Below are positions 1 through 10,500 of a stretch of DNA of 26,298 nucleotides, piece after piece. Each line of letters starts with the position of its first letter. The stretch's first letter is position 1. The notes beneath the pieces are model-generated. The model was given only the letters and a program-made list of their open reading frames with translations. It was not told the DNA's origin and made no database searches. The translations under genes were made by a program, and so were the position numbers. The stretch comes from Branchiostoma floridae (taxonomy: Eukaryota > Chordata > Leptocardii > Amphioxiformes > Branchiostomatidae): the NCBI RefSeq assembly GCF_000003815.2, contig NC_049979.1, positions 11,897,105-11,923,402 of the forward strand, in the 5' to 3' direction.

Positions 1-202
1 ACATTGTCTCATCGTCTCGAATTCAACTGACCCTGCCAAAGTCAAATCTACAGAAAATGATTGATATTACTATGCGTAATGTTGGTAAATTCACAAAGAC
101 TTGCACTCTAACGTTCAAGACTCACGTACCTTCCGCTACTGCCAAAATGACCCTGTCGGGAAGTCCCGCAAACTAAGCTGATAAATCCAGGGCAGGGTGA
201 CA
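1..202. other. AT-rich flank, no gene seen
   Basis: I see no coding signal or recognisable repeat here. The only local structure is a short CGGGA/TCCCG hairpin near 157-168. Confidence 0.5.
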
Positions 203-567
203 TAAGGCCACACCAATTTAATTTCTTGGTTCACGGATTTTTTCATAAAAAATATGGAGCGAGAGGGCGAAATAAAAATAAAAATTGTAAAATGGTTGGG
301 GTAAAGGTAACGGCTAATCCAAAACATAAAGAAAAACGTTTTCAGCTTGAAAAAAGTACAAAAACATTATTATTGTACAGTAACAGCACCTGTACCCACA
401 CTTTAAGGAGCTTGTAATATAAAGGCCAATTTGCTACACCAGAAAGTTGGTGAATGGTTTCATTAAGGGTGAAAATTTGCTGAGTGGTAATTTTTATTTT
501 TATTTTTTTCCCAAAAAATAGGAGCGAGCGAATCCGTGAACCAAGAAATTAAATTGGTGTGGCCTAA
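203..567. mobile_element. MITE with TAA target duplication (PIF/Harbinger-like)
   Basis: Positions 206-239 and the reverse complement of 531-564 are an identical 34-bp terminal inverted repeat beginning GGCCACACCAATTTAATTTC. A TAA trinucleotide sits directly outside each end (203-205 and 565-567). The interior is AT-rich, and A/T tracts near both ends extend the inverted symmetry imperfectly. There is no transposase reading frame, so this is a non-autonomous element. A TWA-type 3-bp target duplication is typical of PIF/Harbinger transposons, and the family assignment rests on that alone. A degraded relative of this end appears at 12322. Confidence 0.8.
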
Positions 568-1818
568 GGGCGCAATAGGTAGTGTTTCTGTATCTAAGGG
601 ACCGGGATCTGGCTGTGATGGACAGGTGGCCGCTATAGACTATTTCTTAATGCTAGGGTCAATGGGAAAAATTCAAGGGACCAATAAAAAGTAACTGCAA
701 TGGCCAGGTGGTCGCTATGTAAAGGTGGCCGCTAATGCAGTTTGACTGTATGCAGTCAGGATCAGTCATGATCAGTACAAATCCATTTTCGTCTTCTCTG
801 TCACCCAGATCAAGTCATATTGGTTTATGTGTATGGGATGTATACAAGCGGAATGATAAATGAGAAGGTTGTACCAGTAATTCTATGCATCATAGAACAT
901 GCAGTATATTTCAAACTTTAATACAATGTACTGCACACAAATTGAAGCAACAGACTAGTGCATTGATATGGTTTCACAGTTTTAATTAGAACTTCCTTGT
1001 GCACCAGTAGGTGATGTAAACAGACTTCACTATCTACTTTGCTCTGTGACACAATAGGCACATATTATACATTTCATCTCTCTTTCTTTAAGTTCTTCGG
1101 AAAAACTTTTGTATTTTTTACAAAGAGTAAGAATGAGCTATTCAAACTAAATATTGTCACCAAATTACATCACAATGTTGCCATGCTCACAGTTGGAAAA
1201 TATTAACACCTCTCGGCATCAAAGAACCTACTCATTATATGACACATTGGACCCTTCCTTTTCTACTGCTGACAGAAAAGAAGTCAACCTGGACACATTT
1301 ACACTTTGGATATTGCAATCTACATCAGAGTAGCCACATGTCCCACATTGCCATTGTCATGTGTAACAAATTACAAACATACAGAGTACGACCTAGGCTA
1401 GGAGAATTATGCACAAATTATAAATATAGAACATGGCAAAGAACATCCATCACAAACCTCTAGATACTTCACACAATATCAATGTCTAAAAACTAAAAGG
1501 TACACATTACAACACTCCTATGCAGCCAAGAATTTGTCAAAATTGTGACCTAAATAAGACAGGAGATGGGTGTCATATTGTTGCAGACTGTATAATACAA
1601 TGAAGAGAAATAGCCTAATTGCATATAATATATGTTCCATATCTTCTTACATCAACATAGCACAGGAAGAATAATGTTGCGTAATATGAAATTAGAGAAA
1701 CCATGTAATATAAGCTCCATCCTTTCCATACATTCATAGCTGCAATTAGCGAGAAGTGGAACCTATCCCTGACTTTCCAAGATTTTAGTTCGTCTGTCTT
1801 TCGTTCAGAATATGTTTT
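568..1818. other. intergenic, no gene seen
   Basis: No convincing exon on either strand. Near 620-760 the phrase GTGGCCGCTA occurs twice and GGTGGTCGCTA once within AT-rich sequence, which looks like the remnant of a dispersed repeat. The rest is unremarkable AT-rich DNA with short chance reading frames. Confidence 0.5.
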
Positions 1819-1951
1819 CTATGTTCTTGTTACATTTGTACCTCGTAAGCAAATGCGACTCAGTTCTCCTGGTTGATAGAAGTCTTCATCATCAGTGTGG
1901 GTCTGTGGGAATCCTTCCCTGACTCTTCCTTTTCTTTGTGACTTTCTTCAT
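1819..1951 (-). other. weak candidate terminal exon, minus strand
   Basis: On the minus strand an acceptor-like GTTTTAG precedes 1951. One frame reads acidic and charged (starts DEESHKEKEESGKDSHRPT). A second frame from a possible acceptor before 1902 reads THTDDEDFYQPGELSRICLR and stops at TAG (1821-1819). Joining both readings would need a one-base shift. The composition looks protein-like, but I do not recognise the family and find no further exons of it on the minus strand between here and 4390. It could be a decayed gene end or chance. Confidence 0.2.
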
Positions 1952-2175
1952 CTAAAACAATGTACAAACAATTATCATCTCACAGGCAAGACAAGATATA
2001 CAACATGTGTTGGCCATCAATCTTGTTCCAGTGGTCTGAACAGTGGGCCTGTCCTGCTAGAGAATATTTTAATCACAGGCTAGAAAAGTGGTAACTTGAA
2101 GGTAAGCTTACTCTCATAAGATTTAATGAGAAGCTTCCAGCTACAGCATGTGCCTGCAGGTAAACATGTACAGTG

Positions 2176-2319
2176 AAAACAAGCTAATCTCCAAGCAGAT
2201 CAATGGTGGCATAATATAGTATCAAACCCATTTGACTGTCTTTGGCTGGCTATACTCCTTAACCAGCTTTGATACTATCTTATGGCACCGTAGGATCTGC
2301 TTGGAGATTAAAAACAAGC
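2176..2319. mobile_element. 126-bp palindromic MITE with 9-bp direct flanks
   Basis: The element spans 2185-2310. The left arm (2185-2226) starts TAATCTCCAAGCAGATC and the right arm (about 2267-2310) is its imperfect reverse complement, both continuing into a TAGTATCAAA segment. AAAACAAGC lies directly outside both ends (2176-2184 and 2311-2319), and a further copy follows at 2321. The near-complete palindrome and lack of coding capacity identify a MITE. A 9-bp target duplication would suggest a Mutator-like helper, but the superfamily is uncertain. Confidence 0.75.
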
Positions 2320-2417
2320 CAAAACAAGCCTTTCCTTATCTTGATATTACTGTAAATGCAGAATAGTGTTCCCTGGTCCGCACAACTAATAATCACAAAC
2401 CTATTACCTTCAATCTG

Positions 2418-3926
2418 GTGCCCACAGCTAATAGCCACACAGATAGTACCTGTAAGGTGCACTACCTGGTCCCAAGAGCTAAGAGCCACGCAGACATTAC
2501 CGTACAGGTGTGCTACCTGGTTCCCACTAGCTAAGAGCCACACACATTACCTGTAAGGTGTGTTTCCTGGTTCCCAGAGCTAAGAGCCACACACATTACC
2601 TGTATGGTGTGTTACCTGGTCCCAAGAGCTAAGACCCACACAAATATTGCCTATTGTAGTATAAGGTGCGTTACCTGGTCCTCATACCCACACATATATA
2701 ACCTGTAAGGCATGTTACCTGGTTCCCAGAGCTAAGAGCCACGCATATATTACCTGTAAGGTGTGTTACCTGGTCCCCAGAGCTAAGAGCCACGCAAACA
2801 TTACCGTACAGGTGTGTTACCTGGTCCCCAGAGCTAAGAGCCACGCAAATATTACCGTACAGGCGTGTTACCTGGTCCCCAGAGCTAAGAGCCACGCAAA
2901 TATTACCTGTACGGTGTGTTACCTGGTCCCCAGAGCTAAGAGCCACACAAATATTACCGTACGGTGTGTTAGCTGGTCCCCAGAGCTAAGAGCCACGCAA
3001 ATATTACCTGTAAGGTGTGTTACCTGGTCCCCAGAGCTAAGAGCCACGCAAATATTACCTGTAAGGTGTGTTACCTNNNNNNNNNNNNNNNNNNNNNNNN
3101 NNNNNNNNNNNNNNNNNNNNNNNNNNNNNNNNNNNNNNNNNNNNNNNNNNNNNNNNNNNNNNNNNNNNNNNNNNNNGTAAGGTGTGTTTCCTGGTTCCCA
3201 GAGCTAAGAGCCACGCAAATATTACCTGTAAGGTGTGTTACCTGGTCCCCAGAGCTAAGAGCCACACACATTACCTGTAAGGTGTGTTACTTGGTCCCAA
3301 GAGCTAAGACCCACACAAATATTGCCTATTGTAGTATAAGGTGCGTTACCTGGTCCTCATACCCACACATATATAACCTGTAAGGCGTGTTACCTGGTTC
3401 CCAGAGCTAAGAGCCACGCATATATTACCTGTAAGGTGTGTTACCTGGTCCCCAGAGCTAAGAGCCACGCAAACATTACCGTACAGGTGTGTTACCTGGT
3501 CCCCAGAGCTAAGAGCCACGCAAATATAACCTGTAAGGTGTGTTACCAGGTCCCCAGAGCTAAGAGCCACGCAAATATTACCTGTACGGTGTGTTACTTG
3601 GTCCCCAGAGCTAAGAGCCACGCAAATATTACCTGTAAGGTGTGTTACCTGGTCCCCAGAGCTAAGAGCCACGCAAATATTACCTGTAAGGTGTGTTACC
3701 TGGTCCCCAGAGCTAAGAGCCATGCAAATATTACCTGTAAGATGTGTTACCTGGTCCCCAGAGCTAAGAGCCACGCAAATATTACCTGTAAGGTGTGTTA
3801 CCTGGTCCCCAGAGCTAAGAGCCATGCAAATATTACCTGTACGGTATGTTACCAGGTCCCCAGAGCTAAGAGCCACGCAAATATTACCTGTACGGTGTGT
3901 TACCTGGTCCCCAGAGAGCTAAGATA
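2418..3926. repeat. 51-bp minisatellite with higher-order structure
   Basis: About 27 tandem units of a 51-bp monomer (for example 3601 to 3651) containing GTCCCCAGAGCTAAGAGCC, interrupted by the N gap. Because 51 is 17 codons, both strands stay open over long stretches and give false proteins of repeating LVPRAKSHANITCKVCY or ALSSGDQVTHLTGNICV type. A distinctive diverged block around GCCTATTGTAGTATAAGG (2649 and 3324) recurs with its neighbours 675 bp apart in the assembly, so monomers were amplified as larger blocks. Units at the left edge are most diverged; the last unit at about 3910 carries a duplicated AGAG. I reject the open frames as genes. Confidence 0.95.
3077..3176. other. assembly gap (100 N)
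   Basis: Exactly 100 undetermined bases lie inside the 51-bp array. A round 100 is usually a placeholder, so the true array length and the 675-bp block spacing are unknown. Confidence 0.98.
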
Positions 3927-4148
3927 TTTACCCGATGAATGTTGGACTAACTACTAGGGGCAAGGAAGCGACTTCCGGGATAAATAGGCGTAACAAAGTT
4001 ACTGTTTTGAACCACATACTCAGGTCAATTCTGATTACTTGTTTCATAGAATAGTCTAGAATAGGACTTACCTGTTTAAGGGCTTACATAGAAATGAATA
4101 TGCCCCAAAAAGCCATGTTTTAGGCGATCAATTTTGAAATGATATTGG
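3927..4148. other. spacer between minisatellite and POLH promoter
   Basis: Unique-looking sequence with no exon or repeat that I can support. Confidence 0.4.
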
Positions 4149-4393
4149 TATAAAGCTAGCAATATGGCGGAACTGTTGTACTGCCGTCGACGAAACTATT
4201 CTCATCAATGGGATTGAAGCATCTTGGAAGGTTGACCAATAGCAGCGTTAGGTAGCGTGGCGCCTATAGTGTGCGCGTCGCCGTTATTCGGAGGCCATAA
4301 TACCTCGTCTTATTGAGCGCCATTTTGTGAGTTTCGTAAGAATGTTGTGAATTCATATTTCTGTACATTTGTGACATTTACTAGCGTTTGGGT
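4149..4393 (+). promoter_or_regulatory. putative POLH promoter and 5' UTR
   Basis: GC and CpG content rises just before the first coding exon. Visible elements are a TATAAA at 4149-4154, an ATGGCGG (YY1-type core) at about 4164-4170, a CCAAT box at 4236-4240 and a GTGCGCGTCG run at about 4271-4280 resembling an NRF1 half-site. The arrangement suits a housekeeping promoter with a start near 4270-4320; the start site cannot be fixed from sequence. Confidence 0.45.
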
Positions 4394-4524
4394 ATGGCAC
4401 AGGAAAGGGTAATCGCTCTGGTGGACATGGACTGCTTCTACGTGCAGGTGGAACAACGGAGGGACCCGTCCCTGAGGGGAAAACCGTGCGCTGTGGTCCA
4501 GTATAAGAAGTGGCAAGGGGGAGG
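4394..4524 (+). CDS. POLH: POLH exon 1 (residues 1-44)
   Basis: Encodes MAQERVIALVDMDCFYVQVE and continues to CAVVQYKKWQGG. It contains metal ligand D11 and Q36, the minor-groove contact equivalent to human Q38. The donor is GTAAGG and the exon ends in phase 2. Confidence 0.95.
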
Positions 4525-7500
4525 GTAAGGAAACAGCACAGTACAGTCAGTAGTCAGGTCCTTATCACTACTTTACAGTAGCGTAGAGTAGACTTCTTCG
4601 GTTTGGTAGGAGTCTGTACTCCATGGTCCTCTTTTGTTTGGCCAGCTTGTGCTCAGCGCAGCACCTCTGGTCAAAATAATCAATATAGGCAGCAGGCTAG
4701 ATAGAAAATATGATATGGAATTCCCTAGAGTAGAAAAGAAACATTACCAAAAATGGGAATTTTGGTAAATACAGTGCCCGTAGGTATTGAGGAACCACAT
4801 GTAGAAGAGCAAGGGGCCAGTCCCAGACCGATGCACTTAGGCAGGTACACACTGCGACTTGATTTCACAGTAGGACTTTCTGTGTGTTTATTTAAGTTCG
4901 TGGTTGAAATGTTACAGTGGTAGATCATACCGTAGATGTACAATCAAAACATATACATGTACCTGCAATGTCCTGATTTGGAAGTGGAAGGTAAAAAAAT
5001 CAGGAAGAATACAACCTCCTCAAATGTTTTAAGATTCATGCTGCAATGGCTGTAAATGTACATTTTGTTTCAGGATTATTGCTGTGGGATACGAGGCACG
5101 AGCAAAGGGTGTGACACGACAGATGCGAGGGGATGAGGCGAAGAAGAAGTGTCCAGAGATAACCCTGGTCAGGGTTCCCGAGTCCAGGGGGAAGGCTGAT
5201 CTCACCAGGTAGGAGGTTATTCCACTAATCTTGTGGGAGGCCTGCGCTTTTCACATTTTTCCTCACGCCACCCAGCCCAGGTGTAAAAATTAGTCCCTGA
5301 CTTCAGTTGAGGAGGAAAAAGGCAATGGGAGGAGAGGGATGAGCTATACCGTACACTGGATAACAACTCTGGCCTCAAAATCACTATGGGCCTACCTTTT
5401 CCCTCACCTAAAATGTGTCACTGATTAATGTCAAGATTAAAAGGTTGTTTTTGCTCTTCACAGATACCGCGATGCAGGCCGTGAGGTGATTGAGGTCCTG
5501 TGTAAGTTCAGCAGGTGTGTGGAGAGAGCCAGTATCGATGAAGCCTACATTGACCTGACTGAGGAGGTAATGAAGAGGCTAGAGGAGAGGGGACCAGACA
5601 GTGTCACTGTGGACATGCTGTCCTCTACACACGTCGCCGGCTGGCAAACAGACACTGCTGGACAGAGTTCTGAATCTGAGGAAATTAACTTAGGTTGGAA
5701 CTCAAGACACCTGTACTTAATAGCTATTATACAATGTATAGAATATAGTATATGCAGTATAGCATGGATAGTGTTATAGCCTGTAAATTGTAGAATTTTC
5801 CCTGTAGTTTTGTTTTTGCAGGGACCTTTCCACTACTAAATCATGATACCAGAAATATGCGTTTCCTTTGCTGATTTGTTTCAACCATGAGTTCAGAACA
5901 CCCTCCTACTGCAAAGATAAGTGAATTTACAGTACGAATGGCTGTTTTTTGCTGATTGACAGATGGTCGAGCTGTTGGAGTGTACCAATGGCTGGACAGT
6001 CTGAGGATGAGAGATGCCAGCATGTATGACCGGCGCCTGGCCGTGGGAGCAGCCATCGCTGAGGAGATGAGGGCTGCAGTGGAGAGGGAGACTGGCTTCC
6101 ACTGTTCTGCTGGCATCGGTCATAACAAGGTCTGTGACGCATACCGCAGTTAGTTGAGTCCAGAATATACCAGCTCATCCTGTATGTTGGTTATCAAAGT
6201 GGGATAACAAGGTTTGTGATGTACACTGCCGTTAGTTTAGTCCGGAATATAAGCAGTGGTATAACAAGGGTTGTTGGGATTGTGAACTATTGACACTATA
6301 ACACACACACACTCAGTTTTTCAATGGACCAGCACTAAGAAAAAAACCTCAGTTTTTCAATGGACCAGCACTAAGAATAGGTGCATCTCTTGGCAAAGCC
6401 TGGAAACTCTCTTTTATATTTCCATGATTTTTACTATTTTGCTGATTTTTGTATTGTTTATGACTGTTAATGGAAATATACAGCTGTTATCACTTTAAAG
6501 CCTTTTTAGTGTAGCCTAGGATTGCACCATGAGTTGTTTTGATAACAGATCACTTTTAAATAGGACACATGTCTGTGGTGTCTTGTAGGTTCTTGCTAAG
6601 CTGTGCTGCGGACTTCACAAGCCCAAGCAGCAGACTGTCCTGCCCCACGCCTCAGTACCCCAGTTGTACAGCACACTCCCCATCAAGAAAGTGTAAGTAG
6701 TGCCTAACTCACTTTTTGAGAGTCAACATATTTTCAGTGGTATTGTCCAATTCAAAATCATGTTTGAAAGCATCTATGAACCCATCAAAAAATAATCATC
6801 TTACCCACTTTTGAACTGAACAAATACTGTAACTTCTACTGTCCCTGACTAGCAGTAATGGTATTTCCTACTTATCTATTGTCTGACAACTTTCAGCCAT
6901 CCAGTTTTCAAGTTATTAAGCATCCCTTTCCTCCGTATCTGTGCAGTCGAGGTTGTGGAGGGAAGCTGGGAGCGTCACTAACTGAAGAACTGGGTGTGGA
7001 GTATATGGGACAGCTGGCTGCCTTCTCGGAGAAGGAACTGCAAGCAAAGTGTGGGGATAAGTGCGGGTAAATACTATGTGTTCTTTGTCTCACGTTAAAA
7101 ATTACTATTGAAGACCAAGGTTTGTGCAGACTGGTTAAATCAAGCTTCTGGTAGCGCCTCTACTGGTCGGCCCCTGACGGGAAATTGCTGAACATTGGCT
7201 GAATATTTATTATTTGTGTTTGGAAAGACTGGTTTTAATATATGTTGGAACTTTTCTTGAACTGTTATAAGAAACAGTGCAGTCCTGACATACGTATGAA
7301 TAGTGTCATGGTGAGGCATATGTTGTTCTTGATTTTAACATTTGGGCTCACAATTTAAAGAGTTGAAAGCTTTTTTCATCGTTTATCCAAAGCCTATGAA
7401 AAAAGTTACAAGAGATACAAATTCATGTAGATTTAAGCTGTTTTGAAAGGATTAAGTAACTGATCCATCCTATGTAAGATGTCTTGTTTTCAATGGTCTC

Positions 7501-10500
7501 CTTCCTCAATATAGCACTTGGCTGTACAACTTGTGTCGAGGTATTGACTATGAGGCAGTGAAAGACCGCCAAGTTGCTCAGTCCATTGGCTGTGGGAAGA
7601 ACTTCCCTGGCAGGGAGTGTCTGGACACTAAGGAAAAGGTGAGCATAGTTGCATTTGCCTATCTTTGTAGCCTTGGTACCTGTAAACAGTGCGTAACTCT
7701 ACTAAAATGCCTAACTCTTCCAAAGTCCTGAACTGAAAGAGTTAGGCATTTAAGTAGAAAAGGAAGTTCTTCATTTCAAAACCTTAGAAGAGGGTCGTCA
7801 GAAACATTTTCGAGCCCATGCCCTAATTCACTTTGATCACCATTTGTGTTGGGTTCACCTTGTTCACCTAGCATTTCATATTCAATAAATTATTTCTTAC
7901 ACCCTCATGAATGTTGTAATGGAACAACCCAAGTGACAATTTGGCATGGTACCAAAAGGGCAATGACCCTAATTGACGCAGGCGCAGAAGGCCGAAAACG
8001 AGTCCCTACAGTATTTTAGCCTATTTTCGACTTTTAGCAGGAAAATGTAAGTACATTTCATATTGGTGAGACAGTGTAGGTTGCAGATGTTCAGATTCGG
8101 CCAAAAAACTAGGTTTTGGTCCATCTTTTCGGCCTGTGCTGACCCCTAATTTCAAGTGCCGAGTCCCAAAAATGACGTCATGAAAAGCAAGATGGCGGCA
8201 AGGTTTGACCGCTGGAATAGTTGCACCGGTCAGAAAGTTTAGATATTAGACTTTTGGACACTTGAGATAGCGGGCTGCTGTGTGGGGTGAGTTCTTATGA
8301 CCTGGAATGTTCACGAATGAGATTATGACACCCTGAACTTGCTAATTTTAACATTATCGCCAATGAGGATTTCTATAAGTGGTCACTGCTCTGCCAGACT
8401 TTGGGTTTGAGGGTTTTAGGGCCTTTAGGGCTAATATTTCCCATGAAACTGGTTATGTAGGTAAGAAGCAGGTTTCCACAGACTCACCTGGCTCATGATT
8501 TTTTACAGTTTCTTTGATTTTAGTGAATTTTGGCCATTTTTGTTAGTTTTTGTATTCTTTAGCTGTACTGCAGTATGTAACAGTCCTCAAATGCTTACAG
8601 GTCTACCCCAAATAACATTTTAGTACAGATTTAGGCCCCTAAATGGAGGTAGAGTAGTGTTCTTATGCCAGGGTGAGTAGGTTTTAATCATTTTTTCCTG
8701 TTTTTGTTACTTTTTGCCAACTGACAGGGGGTGTGTCACTAGCCTAGAATACACTGCCACAGCCCCCTGATCCAGCTTCTCAGAAAGTATCCCCAAGGGA
8801 CCATTCCAGGTCAGAAACCTTTGAAATTTGGGGTGATTCTTCGCAACCCCTTTCCGCACCATGTGCAATTATTGAAATTTGTCAATGTTGAACTTGAAGC
8901 CCCTACAAGGGCAATGACCCTAATTGACGCAGGCGCAGAAGGCCCAAAACGAGTCCCTACAGTATTTTAGCCTATTTTCGACTTTTAGCAGGAAAATGTA
9001 AGTACATTTCATATTGGTGAGACAGTGTAGGTTGCAGATGTTCAGATTCGGCCAAAAAACTAGGTTTTGGTCCATCTTTTCGGCCTGTGCTGACCCCTAA
9101 TTTCAAGTGCCGAGTCCCAAAAATGACGTCATGAAAAGCAAGATGGCGGCAAGGTTTGACCGCTGGAATAGTTGCACCGGTCAGAAAGTTTAGATATTAG
9201 ACTTTTGGACACTTGAGATAGCGGGCTGCTGTGTGGGGTGAGTTCTTATGACCTGGAATGTTCACAAATGAGATTATGACACCCTGAACTTGCTAATTTT
9301 AACATTATCGCCAATGAGGATTTCTATAAGTGGTCACTGCTCAAAATTGACATTTGACAATCTTGTACAGTGTAGGCTAGGACTGTTCACAGGTTGTAGC
9401 AGCTGGCCCTTCTCACCAGCCCAAACAAATATTTACCCCCAGGTCCGACCAATAGTGCAAGTGTATGCTTTAAACAAAGTTGTGGATTCGTGGTCTGAGG
9501 TAGAAAAGTCTGTTCCTCCCATTTGTTCCTTCTTGTCTCTTCCATCAAGGTAGGTAGTTAGGAGTGAGGTAGTTAGGACACTGTGATGTAAAAAGTGTTT
9601 CTATTTACCTGACCAACCCTAGCAAAAACCTGCCAATCATAGCCTTTTCTTGGTCGACAGCTGGCAAGCGACATTAAATTTTGGGTCTGATATCTGAGTG
9701 ATGAAATACATGTATAAAAAAAATATAACAGATTTTGTATAAGTTTGGTTAGTTGCTAGAGTTACACTGCACAGCTGATTCTAAAGGACCTGATGTAATT
9801 TTGTTATTTTGACTCTCAATTTACATAATTATATAAAAAAAGATATATAGCCCATAGCTGAACATTTAATATGCACACCTGAAAGTCAAAACTATTTGGT
9901 GTGACCCACCTTATCAACCGATATGGACAATCACCTGCTTACTGTAATGATCACTCAGTCACTCAGTCCCATTACTAGTAAAGATACTTAATACAATATG
10001 TCAATGTTAACTATTTTCTCTAAATATGGGTCATATGTATCATATTCTACGTATACTGCAATGACTATCATAGACATCTTAAATTGCTGTACATTGGTGT
10101 TGATTCGGTAGCAGCACTGCGTTATCATGTAGTATATGTTGTTAAAAAAAGAAACCATATTTTTTTTGACAAAGATAAATTGTTAAACAATACAGTACTT
10201 CAGCCACCCTCCATGTGAAGAGGTGTTGATGTGTACAAATGTGGCGGTAGCAAGCACCCTTGTTGTATTACATGGGCAAACATGTGGGTATTGTCCCTCT
10301 CTCACCTGCATAAACATGCTGTTACTGTAGTACTCAGGTGATGTTAACAACTCACCATACTCATCACACAGGGGCTACCTGTCTCTATGCTGGGGCCACA
10401 TTTTGGCTGGGCATTTTTTGGAAATGAATAAAATGGTACAGAAAAGATAACAAAACACACAAAACTTGAATTAGCATGATTTATGTTCATTTCTTGAATA

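Larger units (their letters stand above)
7953..9346. mobile_element. compound element with 433-bp terminal direct repeats
   Basis: Two copies (7958-8390 and 8909-9341) are at a constant offset of 951 bp with only two differences that I can see (near 7994 and 8315) and flank a 518-bp non-coding core. CAAAA occurs directly outside both ends (7953-7957 and 9342-9346), which could be a 5-bp target duplication. The ends are weakly inverted (GGCAATGACC against AGCAGTGACC). This resembles a non-autonomous LTR (TRIM-like) element, but the ends lack TG/CA and I see no tRNA primer site or polypurine tract. A partial tandem duplication of intron sequence is the main alternative. Confidence 0.55.

Noticed and set aside
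2671-3957. Long open frames on both strands through the 51-bp repeats
   Set aside because: They come from a stop-free 17-codon tandem unit; no start context, splice structure or family supports a protein.
7953-9346. Full LTR retrotransposon
   Set aside because: The 518-bp core has no gag or pol frame, no tRNA primer site and no polypurine tract, and the ends are not TG/CA.
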